From: Sphagnum magellanicum
Taxonomy: Eukaryota; Streptophyta; Sphagnopsida; Sphagnales; Sphagnaceae
Assembly: GCA_021904315.1 (NCBI GenBank)
Contig: CM038922.1
Coordinates: forward strand, 2,889,347 to 2,953,346
Direction: 5' to 3'
DNA: 64,000 bases
Shown here: positions 15,841 through 26,160 of the stretch, one piece after another
Position numbering within the stretch: position 1 is the stretch's first letter
Layout of the letters: each line of letters starts with the position of its first letter
Made by a program: the position numbers and the translations under genes
The notes under the pieces: model-generated
The model's input: only the letters and a program-made list of their open reading frames with translations
Told to the model about the DNA's origin: nothing
Database searches by the model: none

Positions 15841-16195
15841 AGATTTACCATTTCACTTTCCTAAGTTGAAGTTGTTGTGCATCAACGAGTTGAGTACCAA
15901 TTACTATTGTGACATCACATTACAAATTGGGGTTATTTAACTCCCAATAAGATGAGATGAGCCACAAGAAGAAGAAGAAGAAGAAGAAGAAGAAGGGATT
16001 TATGCTCAAATGAGATTTATGGAGATTACCGTTTACTTTTGTAAGTTGAAGTTGTTGCACATTGATGAGTTGAGTACCAATTACTATTGCCACATCACAT
16101 TACAAATTGGGGTTATTTAACTCCCAATAAGGTGCGATTGAGCCACGAGAAGAAGAGGAAAAAGGTTTGTCCTCAAATGAGATTTAATTTGAGGT
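15841..16195. repeat. 180-bp tandem duplication with an (AAG)n block
   Basis: The blocks TAAGTTGAAGTTGTTG, GAGTTGAGTACCAATTACTA and ACAAATTGGGGTTATTTAAC recur at an offset of 180 bases (copies about 15841-16020 and 16021-16195). Copy 1 contains nine or ten AAG triplets (15965-15994); the matching place in copy 2 is a short AGAAGAAGAGG, so the microsatellite expanded or contracted after duplication. Confidence 0.85.
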
Positions 16196-16606
16196 ATGAA
16201 ACACAATGAATTGTTTGAATTCAAAACCAAACACAAAGCTTGAAGAAAAATGCCCATATACCCATTCACGTTTCATAGGGTTAACATTTAATCCTTGGGT
16301 CAAAATGTATTTATGTCCGAGCATAGTTATTGGTGTGAGAAAACCAATTTTTGGTTGTGTGGACATTGCTGCTTCTCTCAATTTCACAATCCTTTGGAAT
16401 GAATAGTTTGTCTCCAAGGTGACTTTGCTATACACAACTTCCTTCCTTTGGTACAACTATATATGACCCAACACTCCACTGACACACACCGTCCATTGGA
16501 AACCCGTTATATGACTTTGTGGGTTCCACCTTGGTAACCTATCTTGTGAATAGTTCTACTTCCCCCTTGCACTATCTAGTTAAGAACCATGTAAATGGGT
16601 AAGTAT

Positions 16607-16675
16607 CATAGGCAAGTAGGTAGGAAATAGTAGCTGGTTAGTAGGTAGGAAATATGGTAGCTGGTTAGTATGTAA
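16607..16675. repeat. Short tandem repeat, ~33-bp unit
   Basis: GTAGGTAGGAAATA followed by GTAGCTGGTTAGTA occurs twice in succession, with looser GGTAAGTA variants on both sides. Confidence 0.6.
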
Positions 16676-16903
16676 TCTTGGTAAGTAATATGGCACCTGA
16701 AGGCTATTAGCTAGGTAGACGCGTGTTGATGGTTGTTGGTTCATAGCTAACCACTGTGGTCACCTATGGTACAGGAATACAAGGCAAAAATGTTTTCCTG
16801 TCAAACACACCATCCATCCCGCATGGTGTGCTGGTGGGTGAAGATGGTTCACTCTGCCCCAAATTTTGTGGGAAGTTAGTTGTGTGTCACATATAAACAA
16901 TGC

Positions 16904-17182
16904 ACAAAAATTTCAGGACTTTTTAGAAATCGGTAAGGCGCAATTAATTAACAAGTTAGTAAGAAAATTCAGGACTTTTTAGAAATCGGTAAGGCACAAT
17001 TAATTAACAAGTTAGTAAAAAATTTCAGGACTTTTTAGAAATCGGTAAGGCGCAATTAATTAACAAGTTAGTAAGAAAATTCAGGACTTTTTAGAAATCG
17101 GTAAGGCACAATTAATTAACAAGTTAGTAAAAAATTTCAGGACTTTTTAGAAATCGGTAAGGTGCAATTAATTAACAAGTTA
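16904..17182. repeat. 56-bp tandem array, five units, alternating A/B variants
   Basis: Units begin at CAGGACTTTTTAGAAATCGG at 16914, 16970, 17026, 17082 and 17138, exactly 56 bases apart. Units 1 and 3 carry GGCGCAA and end GTAAGAAAATT; units 2 and 4 carry GGCACAA and end GTAAAAAATTT; unit 5 has GGTGCAA. The array is therefore a 112-bp dimer repeated, with almost no other divergence. Confidence 0.95.
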
Positions 17183-17599
17183 AAATGTACACCTTAAATA
17201 CTTTTCTTAATGGTGTTATGCTGAAATCTTAAGAGAAAAACATATTAAATATTTGGCATCAAAGTGCCAAACCTGCTAGGCTACTATGGGTATTATCTAT
17301 CTAACCTTTGTTTACTAGATGTTCAGAATGTACAAAGTGAATCAACTTTGTATTTGAAATTTTAGTTCAGGATGTAGATAGAATGTGAATCAATGAGTAT
17401 TTGAGTTTTAGTTCGGGAGATGCCAAACTCTTGAATCATCCATTAGTTTACTGACATCTAAAGGATCAATAATGAACATTGGATGAAAAAAATCCATGAG
17501 ATTTAGAATCCCTAATGTAGATAATAACCTATATCAATGGGAAAATGTATTCCAAGTACGTATCGTGTTTAGAAATGCAAGGTTGGCTTGAAGCCCCAT
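17183..17599. other. Spacer, no gene seen
   Basis: AT-rich. A short direct repeat (TTTTAGTTC with AGGATGTAGA or GGGAGATG, near 17360 and 17408) is the only structure noticed. Confidence 0.4.
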
Positions 17600-17892
17600 A
17601 GATTGTCATCCATCGGAGGTTTGTGGTGCATACCATGTTCCATATCCATTGTAGGTTGAAGCCCATGCCAAGTTTTAGATCCATCATAGGTTCAAGCATT
17701 AGACCAAATTTTACATCTGTTGTAGGTTGAAACTTGAAACCCCATACCAAGTTCTACATCCATTGTAGGTTGTTGCACCATATATCAAGTTTTTACATTC
17801 ATTCTCCGTTTAAGCCCCAAACTAAGTTTACCACCCAATGTAGGTTGAAGCCCCAGACATATAAAGTTTTACATCCATTATAGGTTGTTACG
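17600..17892. repeat. Degenerate ~36-40-bp minisatellite, about eight units
   Basis: The consensus ACATCCATTGTAGGTTGAAG followed by CCCCATACCAAGTTTT recurs with CCAT-type starts near 17611, 17646, 17681, 17717, 17760, 17800, 17836 and 17875. Spacing varies between 35 and 43 bases. Confidence 0.8.
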
Positions 17893-17973
17893 GTATGATT
17901 TGAAGGGTCAACTAGAGGCATTGGGCCTTTAGAGTCTGTAGTTGTGTCCAAGGGTTGCAAAATACAAGAATTC

Positions 17974-18333
17974 TTAGATCATCTCCGGAGGTGCTCTCTA
18001 TGTGATCCTGCACAGTAAAATTGGATGAAGAAAATCCAAGTATGCTGGTTTGGCTCAGGAAAAGGGTTTTGGTCCACATAATTGGGCCTCTTGCCATGGC
18101 CAGTAAAAGGTGCAGCAGCGCTGTGCACCTGCAGAAAAAAGTGTAATAAATATGATCTCGCTCCTGCTCAGTGTTTCCGATTGGCCCATCATAATGATTC
18201 GTCCAGGCGGTTTGCTATTAGTAGTCCCCCACCTATTTGCTCTATGGGTGGGGATGCAGAGTACATAACTAAGCTTGGATGTGAAAAATATTTTTGTGGG
18301 GTCACATACTGAGCACCGCTGGAGATGCTCTTA
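17974..18333. mobile_element. MITE, PIF/Harbinger (Tourist-like) type
   Basis: A 354-bp unit (17977-18330) flanked by TTA on both sides (17974-17976 and 18331-18333). Its ends are imperfect inverted repeats of about 35 bases: the left end reads GATCATCTCCGGAGGTGCTC and the complement of the right end GAGCATCTCCAGCGGTGCTC, continuing with (C)TATGTGA. TTA/TAA duplications and GAGCATCTCCA-type termini are characteristic of plant Harbinger MITEs. The interior is GC-richer than the surroundings and encodes no transposase. Confidence 0.8.
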
Positions 18334-18541
18334 GTTCACTTCCAGTTGGTTTTTACAGTGCAAGATCATGCTAGCAACAAAGAAATAGAGCACCAATATT
18401 TGTGCTTAATTTACCTTACCATCCAAAAGCCTGCTCTCTATTCCACTCTTATATCATAAAACAGCACTCAAATGTTGGGTTGGAGATCCAGCACAAAAAT
18501 GTGATTTTGAAAGGCAAAAATGTTTTGTAATTAGATGCCGA

Positions 18542-18640
18542 GTCTCACTTACATGGAGTTTGGAAAGAGGAGTAATTAAATGACTAGCCTCACTTACACG
18601 GAGTTTCACACTACAACCCCATTCTCCTCTTTCCAACCAA
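18542..18640. repeat. Short direct and inverted repeat cluster
   Basis: CTCACTTACATGGAGTTT recurs about 46 bases later as CTCACTTACACGGAGTTT, and GGAAAGAGGAG pairs with CTCCTCTTTCC near 18624, giving an 11-bp hairpin. It lies downstream of the CSLC gene. Confidence 0.55.
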
Positions 18641-18905
18641 CAGTAAGCAACAGCATTTATTGACACACATGTGGATCCACCCTCTCTACTCTCTTCCATT
18701 CTGATATTTTCATCCTCCTGAATGAGTATCCTGGAACAGCCAACGAGTCATGGCAGAGATGCATATAGATGCTTGACCTCAAATCATTCATTCTGTAACA
18801 AGGGTTGCTCCATGCCTCCTAATGTGGCAATGAGATTCTAATGGTTGGTTCCCCATTGGCATGCATGGGATTCTAATAGAAAGAGAAAGACATGAAAGCC
18901 AACTT

Positions 18906-18911
18906 TTTATT
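18906..18911 (-). terminator. Candidate polyadenylation signal for CSLC
   Basis: TTTATT on the + strand reads AATAAA on the - strand, about 410 bases past the CSLC stop. Another lies near 18656. Plant signals are loose, so this is only a candidate. Confidence 0.3.
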
Positions 18912-19316
18912 GAATTGTTGACATCAAATATTGAGAGAATTAGAGTATGCTTAGGAGGATCTATGATATTGTAAACATACCATTATTTCTGGCTGCCCTA
19001 TTTCTTTCACGGTAGTCCAGAGTGCCAGTGCCTCATTGAATACACTGAAACCCAGCAGAGTCTGAAGCACCTATTGTGTGGAATATAATGCCCCTCCAAG
19101 CTTGACCCACCCGCATATGCAATTTGGGTCATCGGATGACATCCACTGCTGTACACTGTTTGTGGTTGCACACAACATTTGATATCCTTTTGCAGAGATT
19201 AGGTCAGCAGCGCCATCTTTAGAATCAACACCCCCAAGAAAATGGGGGGCAGAGCTCCTCTGATATAGTATGTGTGCCTTGTTGTGGCTCATAGTTTCTT
19301 GCTGAGATATGTATCC

Positions 19317-22251
19317 TCAGCTGACTTGCTCACCAATAAGATCAAGTCCAACAACTAGAAATGAAATCCCTTGAAAGAGAAGGAAGTAGAAATGCACACC
19401 CTTTGCTGACAGTAGGCTCCGGGCTGCTGCTGTCAATAGCAGAAACGCCAAAGCAAGCTCTTTCCTGTACAGGCGGTTTGCCTTCTTCTTTGGTGCCGAT
19501 GGCACTAATGGAGGTGGTGGCAGACGCATCTGCTCCTGTTTTTGCTTCAAAGCATCTAAGCCTGATTCAGAAGCCCCACGACTGAGCTTTGCAGGGGGGG
19601 CCTTGCTTTCCTGCAATGAAAGAAGATCTGCCTCCGAAGCACGCCCAGTTTTCTTTGTGACCACCCATTCATGTGCACTGCTGAGCTGGAACAGACCCGA
19701 TATCATGGCGTTGAACTTTGTTACAGACATTGTGTTCTCAAAGAGCAAGTAGGGGATGAGGAATGGGAATGAGCGGGGTGATGGTAAAACGTTCAAAAAG
19801 GACATCAATGCAGGGATGTAGCACACAACCCATACTGGCAGCTGCGCCTCAGGGACAAACATTGTCACTGGCAGGATTATGCAAAAGAGTGTGAATGAAT
19901 AGAAAGGCAGTATCAATTTCCTCAAAAGGAAAAAGAGAAATATGAGATTTGCTTTCTTCAATGATGATACCTGCATGGTGGATACAAACCAGAAACAGTT
20001 TGGTAACAGTCAGGACAGTTACTGTTAAGAGCCAATGAGAAGTCACTATGTATATCACGTGACTTTCTGAACTCATCAGACTCTCGCAAAGCTGACTTGA
20101 AGTACCAAGGAAGTGATTGAACTTGACATGGACACAGGCCTATCAATAAGTATTCTAATAAACCCACCTTAGATGTGATGATATCAGGAAGACACAGACG
20201 GAAAAGTTGCATGGGGCCAGAATGCCAGCGATGCTGTTGTTTCCTGTATGCTTCATATGACTCTGGCAACTCACACATACTCTGCAAGCACCAACACTCC
20301 TTATTTATTAGAGACCCTCAACATCAAACAAATTGCATGTAACATCTGCAACAAAAGAATCTCATCAATGACCCAATATCTGGCATTCATTCACTTCTGG
20401 TTTTTTGTTGTCCAAATGGTATGCCCAATCCTGAGATATACCCAATTCTACACAACTGATGCCAAACCAACTTGTAAAACCCACTACCCTTGATGCATTG
20501 ATGTGCTGCTACATACAGTTAGTACACATTCAGTCAAGTAGGCAAATGCAGTTGCCAGGAGAGGATGCTGCTTACTCGAACATCGTTAAGGAAAATGAAT
20601 TTCCAGCCACAGAGATGAGCCCGGACAGCCACATCCATGTCTTCCACAGTGGTGCGTTCCAACCACCCACCACACTCCTCAAGCGCTTTAATCCGCCACA
20701 CGCCTGCAGTGCCGTTGAAGCCGAAGAAGTTAAGGAACACACCATTGACCTGCTGTTCCACCTCAAAGTGGAATGACAGATTTATGTTCTGAAGACGAGT
20801 GAGCAAATTCTCGTCCTTGTTCACAAATGACCACCGTGCCTGCACTAAACCCAGTTCTGGGTTGTCCTGTCACACCATAAAATTTGTGTCAGAAAATTAT
20901 GTGTGTCTTGTCTTCCCCCCCTGTAGACTGCAGAATTTTTTCAGAACCAAGACCGAGAGATTGTATGCTCTGATCTTGCAAGAAAAAAAAACCCCCAAAA
21001 GAGTGAGTAAGATCCCAAGAGGACTGTGGGGAGTAGTAGTACCCTAAAGTGGGGGACTGTGCGTTTGAGGAAGTCAGCCTTGGGCTGGAAATCAGCATCA
21101 AAGATTGTGACAAACTCATAGTCCTTCACATAAGCACAGTTCATGGCCGACTTCAGGTTGCCTGCCTTGTACCCTGTGCGGTTTGTACGGTGCCGATATA
21201 TGATGTTCACTCCCTTTTGCTGCCATTTTGAGACCTCCCCCTTGATCAAGAACTGCGTCTCGACATCATCTGAATCATCCAGCACTTGCACAAGCATGCG
21301 ATGCCTTGGCCAGTCAAGCTGGCAAACTGCTCCGATGGATTGCTCATATACCTGCACGGAATCATCATACCATCAATGCCAAAACACACCCTCCATTCCT
21401 TGAATCCTTTCAAAGCACACTGCAGGTGGGTGGGTACAGGGGGGAAAAAAAGGCCAAGAATGTGCACAGATGCTGCTTCCACCAGCACAATGGAGACAAA
21501 ACAGCAAGGAAGGAAACCAATGTATGTATGTATGTACCTCTCGTTCATTACACATAGGAATTTGAACAAGAACCATGGGGTAGCCCTTGTCAGGCTGCTC
21601 CAGGTCATCAGACTCAAGTGAAGAATTTACAGGAATGGGTTTGATATTCTTCCACTTAATCCACAGGCAACCGAGGCAAAGGAGAATTCGATCTGCAGAC
21701 TGAAGGAGGAAGAGGTAGATACAAAAATTGATAAGGAATTGAAGCGGCGGTGCAATGTATTGTGCTCGGAAATAAATCCAGCCAACATAGATAGCATGTG
21801 GCAAGTTGCGCACACCGAATGCTGGAGGCCAGTGTGGGCCAACAAAGTGCCAACCCATCATATGTGCCCCAACTTCAACACATAACATGAAGATTGCAAA
21901 CACCAAGAACCCAGTAATGGCCTTGAATAGCCGACCCTTTCGTGGCCTTTCTGTGTTAGGATCCGCCAGACCTTGACCAAGAATGAGCCGTTTCTTGATG
22001 GCAGCAAGCACCGTCCACAGCCCTAGTGCCACCCACGCAACACAGCCGGCTGCTCTGTGAGCTTTGAGCAGAAGTACCCATGTCAACTGCTTTGCATTCT
22101 TGCCCTTGTCTTTCCCTCCCTCGAAACCCGTTTTGGGGCTCTCAATCTCAAGCATGGAGTAGTTGGGATTCTCCATCTTCACCACCACCGGAGTCCCTCC
22201 TCGGTGCTGCTCCTTGTTCCACCAGTCCACGAAATCGAAGCTGGGTGCCAT
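19317..22251 (-). CDS. CSLC: Cellulose synthase-like C, xyloglucan glucan synthase, complete, 5 exons
   Basis: CSLC proteins are Golgi GT2 enzymes that build the beta-1,4-glucan backbone of xyloglucan from UDP-glucose. Exons on the - strand: 22251-21538, 21351-21043, 20866-20576, 20281-20168, 19970-19317. All introns are phase 0 and GT-AG (176-294 bases). The product is 693 residues, the usual family length. The start [11 protein letters not shown] is the family N-terminus. Predicted membrane spans lie at about 66-86 and 108-133, with a C-terminal cluster from about 485 and two near 645-690. All GT2 catalytic motifs are intact: LDDSDD (about 262-267), FDADFQP (322-328), the TVED aspartate (417) and QQHRW (453-457). 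Conserved [16 protein letters not shown] and FQL blocks follow in exon 5 ([16 protein letters not shown]). It converges with gamma-tubulin, with no functional link implied. Confidence 0.97.
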
Positions 22252-23640
22252 CTTGAAGGTGATGGGTGCCGCCGCTCCGATGCCAAGAAAAAATGGCGCT
22301 CAAGGACCGATTCTTCCTTTCTAGTTTGCTGTCAAGATGACGATGCTAATGATGATGATGATGGCAAATGCGGACTATATCTACTGCTTGTTCTTCTTGC
22401 TGTTGTACTGCATCTTGATGTGGAGAGAAGATGAAGAAGCATGGCAAGAAACTAAGCTGTGGTCTATTTCCAGAACCGTAAATCTGTTCTGGTTCCTACA
22501 AGAATGCTGGCAAGATGCTTCCAGCTCTGCACCCATTACAAGCCAACCTTCACAAGCCTCTGTCTGTCTGTCTGTCTGTCTCTCTCACCTCAAGCGCTTG
22601 TACCCAGCATTGTCTGTGTACCCTTTTGTTGAGATTCTTGCTTTCACTTTCTTTCTCCTTTCTCTTCTTAGCTTACAAGCAAAACTTGACAGCAAACCTG
22701 CCTATCACCCACCATCCGGGGTGAGGTGAAGCTCCACTCCCCCATTCAATTTCTTACCAGACCACCACACGAGGATCTGAGCTCTTAAGGAAAACCGCCC
22801 ACAACCGGAAACCACCCACAACCTCCTCCTCCTCCTGCCGGCGTCTAGGCTCAAACAAACACAAAAACCCACTAACTCACACCAACAAACACCCTTTCCC
22901 CAAAATGCTCCTCACCTCTTAGATTTCAAATGCTTCTTCTCCTCAGCAACAAACAAAACAAAACACACAAATAAACAAACAAACAAACAAGGCTAGATCA
23001 AGACGAAGACAAGCACCATCATCTTCGACAAAACAACAACAACAACAAGCCTTGCTCTCGTTCTCGTTCTCGTTCTCATCTCTTTCTTCTTTCTTCTTGT
23101 CACATACCCGTTCTTCCTTCTCCTCCTGGCTTTATGCGATGAAGAGACCCGGCGGGTAATGATGGCGAGCGGTGTCAATGTGAGTAGTGCGCGTGTTTGG
23201 GTGCACATGCGTACGCATATGTACCTACTTACTCACCTACCTACCAAGCACATGTGCTTACCTGCTTACCTACCTACCAAGCATATGAGTGAGTGAAAGA
23301 GAGAAAGAAAGAGAGAGAGAGAATAAAAAGCCACTTATGTGCGTGTGATTTTTCTTTCTTGCCCATTTAGGTGAATGCTCCCCCGCCTCCCCTCCCTCTA
23401 CTCTCTCATTGCAAGCTTATATCTTTTAAGACCTTGGTGTCAAATTTCTTTAGTTATATAAAGAAAGAGAGAATGAGAGAGAGAGAGAGAGAGGATGGTA
23501 CTTTACGCGGTGGAATGGGGGCCCTCCCAAGAGAATGAATGGCATATCACGTGGTGAAATGCATTGGGCCCCCGAGAGGAGATGGTAGGTACTAAGGGAC
23601 CTTCGGCGTAATGTTGTTCCACTTGCTCATCTTGGGGACC
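22252..23640 (-). promoter_or_regulatory. CSLC leader and promoter region, rich in microsatellites
   Basis: Upstream of the CSLC start on the - strand. It contains an (ATG)n-like run (22340-22362), (CTGT)n (about 22559-22580), (CTC)n (22816-22835), AAAC/AACA runs (22925-23045), TACC/CTTA-type direct repeats (23220-23290) and (GA)n tracts (23298-23321, 23475-23492). A CACGTG G-box lies near 23549. No TATA box can be assigned with confidence. Open frames on both strands follow the simple repeats and look spurious. Confidence 0.5.
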
Positions 23641-23800
23641 TTTGTCGTTTGGAGGGTGATTAGGGTTTAGAGTGAATGAGTGAGAGAGAGAGAGCAAGAA
23701 AAGATAGGTCCTAACCAAAACTCTAAAATCTCCCACAAATTTGCCCATCTTGGGGGGACCTTTGTGGGTTGGAGGGTGATTAGGGTTGTGAGTGAGCCCG
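23500..23800. repeat. Imperfect ~117-bp-offset duplication and GGGCCC motifs
   Basis: CATCTTGGGGACCTTTGT followed by GGAGGGTGATTAGGGTT (23628-23669) recurs as CATCTTGGGGGGACCTTTGT followed by the same GGAGGGTGATTAGGGTT (23745-23788). Upstream, GGGGGCCCTCCCAAGAGAATGA and GGGCCCCCGAGAGGAG form a second related pair. Confidence 0.75.
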
Positions 23801-25599
23801 TATTAGCCAAAACCCTGCACATCCTTTTACATAGTTTGAAAATTTCCCCCAAGGCCAAAACCCCCTTCTCTCCTCCTCCTCCTCCTCCTCCTCCTCATCT
23901 CTTGGATGTTATTCAAAACTTAGTGGATCTAATAGAGTTATCCATAAAGTGAGGTAAACACAGCACCAGAACCCTGAGTTTGGTCATACACGGGGTGAGA
24001 GGGTGTGAAACTCAGAAAACCATCAATCTTGGCTGATAAATTGAGTTTCATCCTGCTTTTTCCTTTTTCCTGAGCGCGCCCCCACTGCTGCTGTTACATA
24101 TATTTTCACTGCTCCTACCTGTAGGACTATTATAATTGCTCTCGAACCTTGTGCATTAGATGCTGAGTTTCATTCAGCATTTCATACTGAGATTTAATAA
24201 AATTTCCTTACTTTGCCCGGATGATACCACTGAAAGGGGAATAAAGGGGGTGAAAGGAGGCCCAAAGACAAGGTGAAGACACGAATCATTCTAATAGCAA
24301 CAACCTAGTATTAAGGGTCGAGTTCAAAATTTTGCTCACATTTTGCACCTTGCGCAATGTACTTCAACCATTACACTCGGATAATGACCTAAAAATGAGG
24401 CAATTCTGGGAATTCAGGTCTCGCGCTGAACTCCTCACCTCACACCAAAGCCCTTGTTCCCAGAATTGTGCCTTTTTCATCGTCCTTAATCTTACACCAT
24501 AACTACACATTGTTGTTTACTCCATTCGGGCTGTGTGCAAGAAAAGCCTTATCTAATTTGTCCTCCAAACAAACATCATTATTGAACTTGCAACAGAAAT
24601 GAGCAGACAAATCTACCTTTCGGACCTTTGGGGTATCGTGTTTTTCCTTTTGCCTTGCCCCTAAACCCCCCCCCTCCCCCATTTGCTGTAGGCTATTCTC
24701 TTCCAATACACCAAGTTTGTCAAAAAAAAAAAAAAAAAAATCTTCTGATTATTCTTCCATTTTCTTCCTCTTATTTACTACATGGAGTTGACTATAACAA
24801 TTTATAAATAATAATAAACCATAGTAAACTATCATTTTTAAAACCCAATTTTCATTTCATTGTTTTCATGATGCATGGATAGTTAGTAGTAGTAGTAAAA
24901 TTAACTTATTAAGTTGAACATATTCAAGGTTTTGGGAAATGGGTTTTTGAAGCATATGTTAACAACTTACTAGGTACCCAAGTAAAGAGTACCTAATAGG
25001 TACATATATTTGGTACCTTCCTTTTTCACTATAACTTTTTTTGTGCATTTCGAAGTCACAACAAAACATTTGAGGTTTACTTCCTTACTTACTTCTCACC
25101 ACATTTCATTTCCTTAGAGGTGGTACATAGCCTACACTCCTTCCTATTATATGCTTCCCTTCCTTTTGATGAGAAAGAGAAGGGCACTTGATATTGAAAA
25201 AGCCCTTGCCCCTCTTCTCTCCTCCAATGCACATTCTCCATCACAAGTCATTTTTTTAAAGTGTCATTGGTTCTCTCAAGAGAAAGAGAGGAGAGATTTT
25301 GTGTAGTGTTGTAATGACCCAATGTTGGGTGGGTATCAAAAAAATAAATAAATTTTAAAATAAGTGAGAATTGATAAGGGTTTTCAAGTTAGTTTTTCAC
25401 CTTGAATATCCGAGGGTATCATAAGGGTGATACCCTTTGAAACCCTTCTCCCCATTCTAGGTGAGCTGAGAACCCATTCATTTCAACCTAGGAGTGGGGT
25501 GTTCTTGAAATTAGCAAGTGAGTGAACGCCCGGGGCAAAGCCAAGGGATGCTTATTTTTTAAGCACCCCATTTTTGAAGCCTAAGTCAAGGGATTGTCC
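23801..25599. other. Intergenic, no gene seen
   Basis: Includes a (CTC)n run (23873-23896), small GAGTTTCA/TGAAACTC inverted motifs (24008-24170), a poly-A run (24721-24739), GTACC motifs (24970-25020) and an 8-bp hairpin GGGTATCA/TGATACCC (about 25412-25433). No coding potential recognised. Confidence 0.5.
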
Positions 25600-25750
25600 A
25601 AAGAACTACAATTTTTGAACCCTAAACCCAAAGAACTACAGTTTTTGAACCCTAAACCCAAAAAACAACAATTTTTGAACCCTAAACCCTAAACCCAAAG
25701 AACAACAATTTTTGAACCCTAAACCCTAAACCCAAAGAACTACAATTTTA
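25600..25750. repeat. Telomere-motif minisatellite, 30/37-bp units
   Basis: Units AAGAACTACAATTTTTGAAC followed by CCTAAACCCA repeat at 30 bases; the third and fourth units gain an extra CCCTAAA (37 bases). A partial fifth unit ends the array. CCCTAAA is the plant telomere heptamer, so the array varies internally by whole telomere repeats. Confidence 0.9.
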
Positions 25751-26097
25751 AAAAAATTCTATATATATTTTCCCCATGATATCTCCCATGCACATTTTGA
25801 TTTTTGAAATACTCACCTTTCATACATGAAATTGTTTTTGGCTTTGTAATGTTACCTCCCATATGCACTAGAAAAATTCTCTTTAATCTTTTTGCATTTG
25901 CATAAGATTTGAGATAATATTTTTGGCTTGAATTCAGGAATGAATTTGTGGGTGACAATTTGGAGACGTACCTAGCTAAACATTTTTAATTTAACAATAA
26001 TAAAATAAAATAAAAATACAATACCTATACCTACAATTGATGTTTGGAACAAGATATAGTAATTCTCAAAAGCCCTATCGATATTTGTCGAAGATGT

Positions 26098-26160
26098 TGA
26101 AAATTGAACTCTCAACTTGTGAAAAATTTGTTTCTTGTCCCAACCATTGGGTTACTATTA
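26098..26160 (-). mobile_element. Weak tRNA-derived SINE candidate
   Basis: On the - strand CCCAATGGTTGGGACAAG (A-box-like) is followed about 35 bases later by GAGAGTTCAATTTTCAAC (B-box-like). Both boxes are decayed and no tail or target duplication was found. Confidence 0.3.

Noticed and set aside
22057..22729. Open frames on the + strand over CSLC exon 1 and its leader
   Set aside because: They are antisense to CSLC or translate the (ATG)n and (CTGT)n simple repeats.
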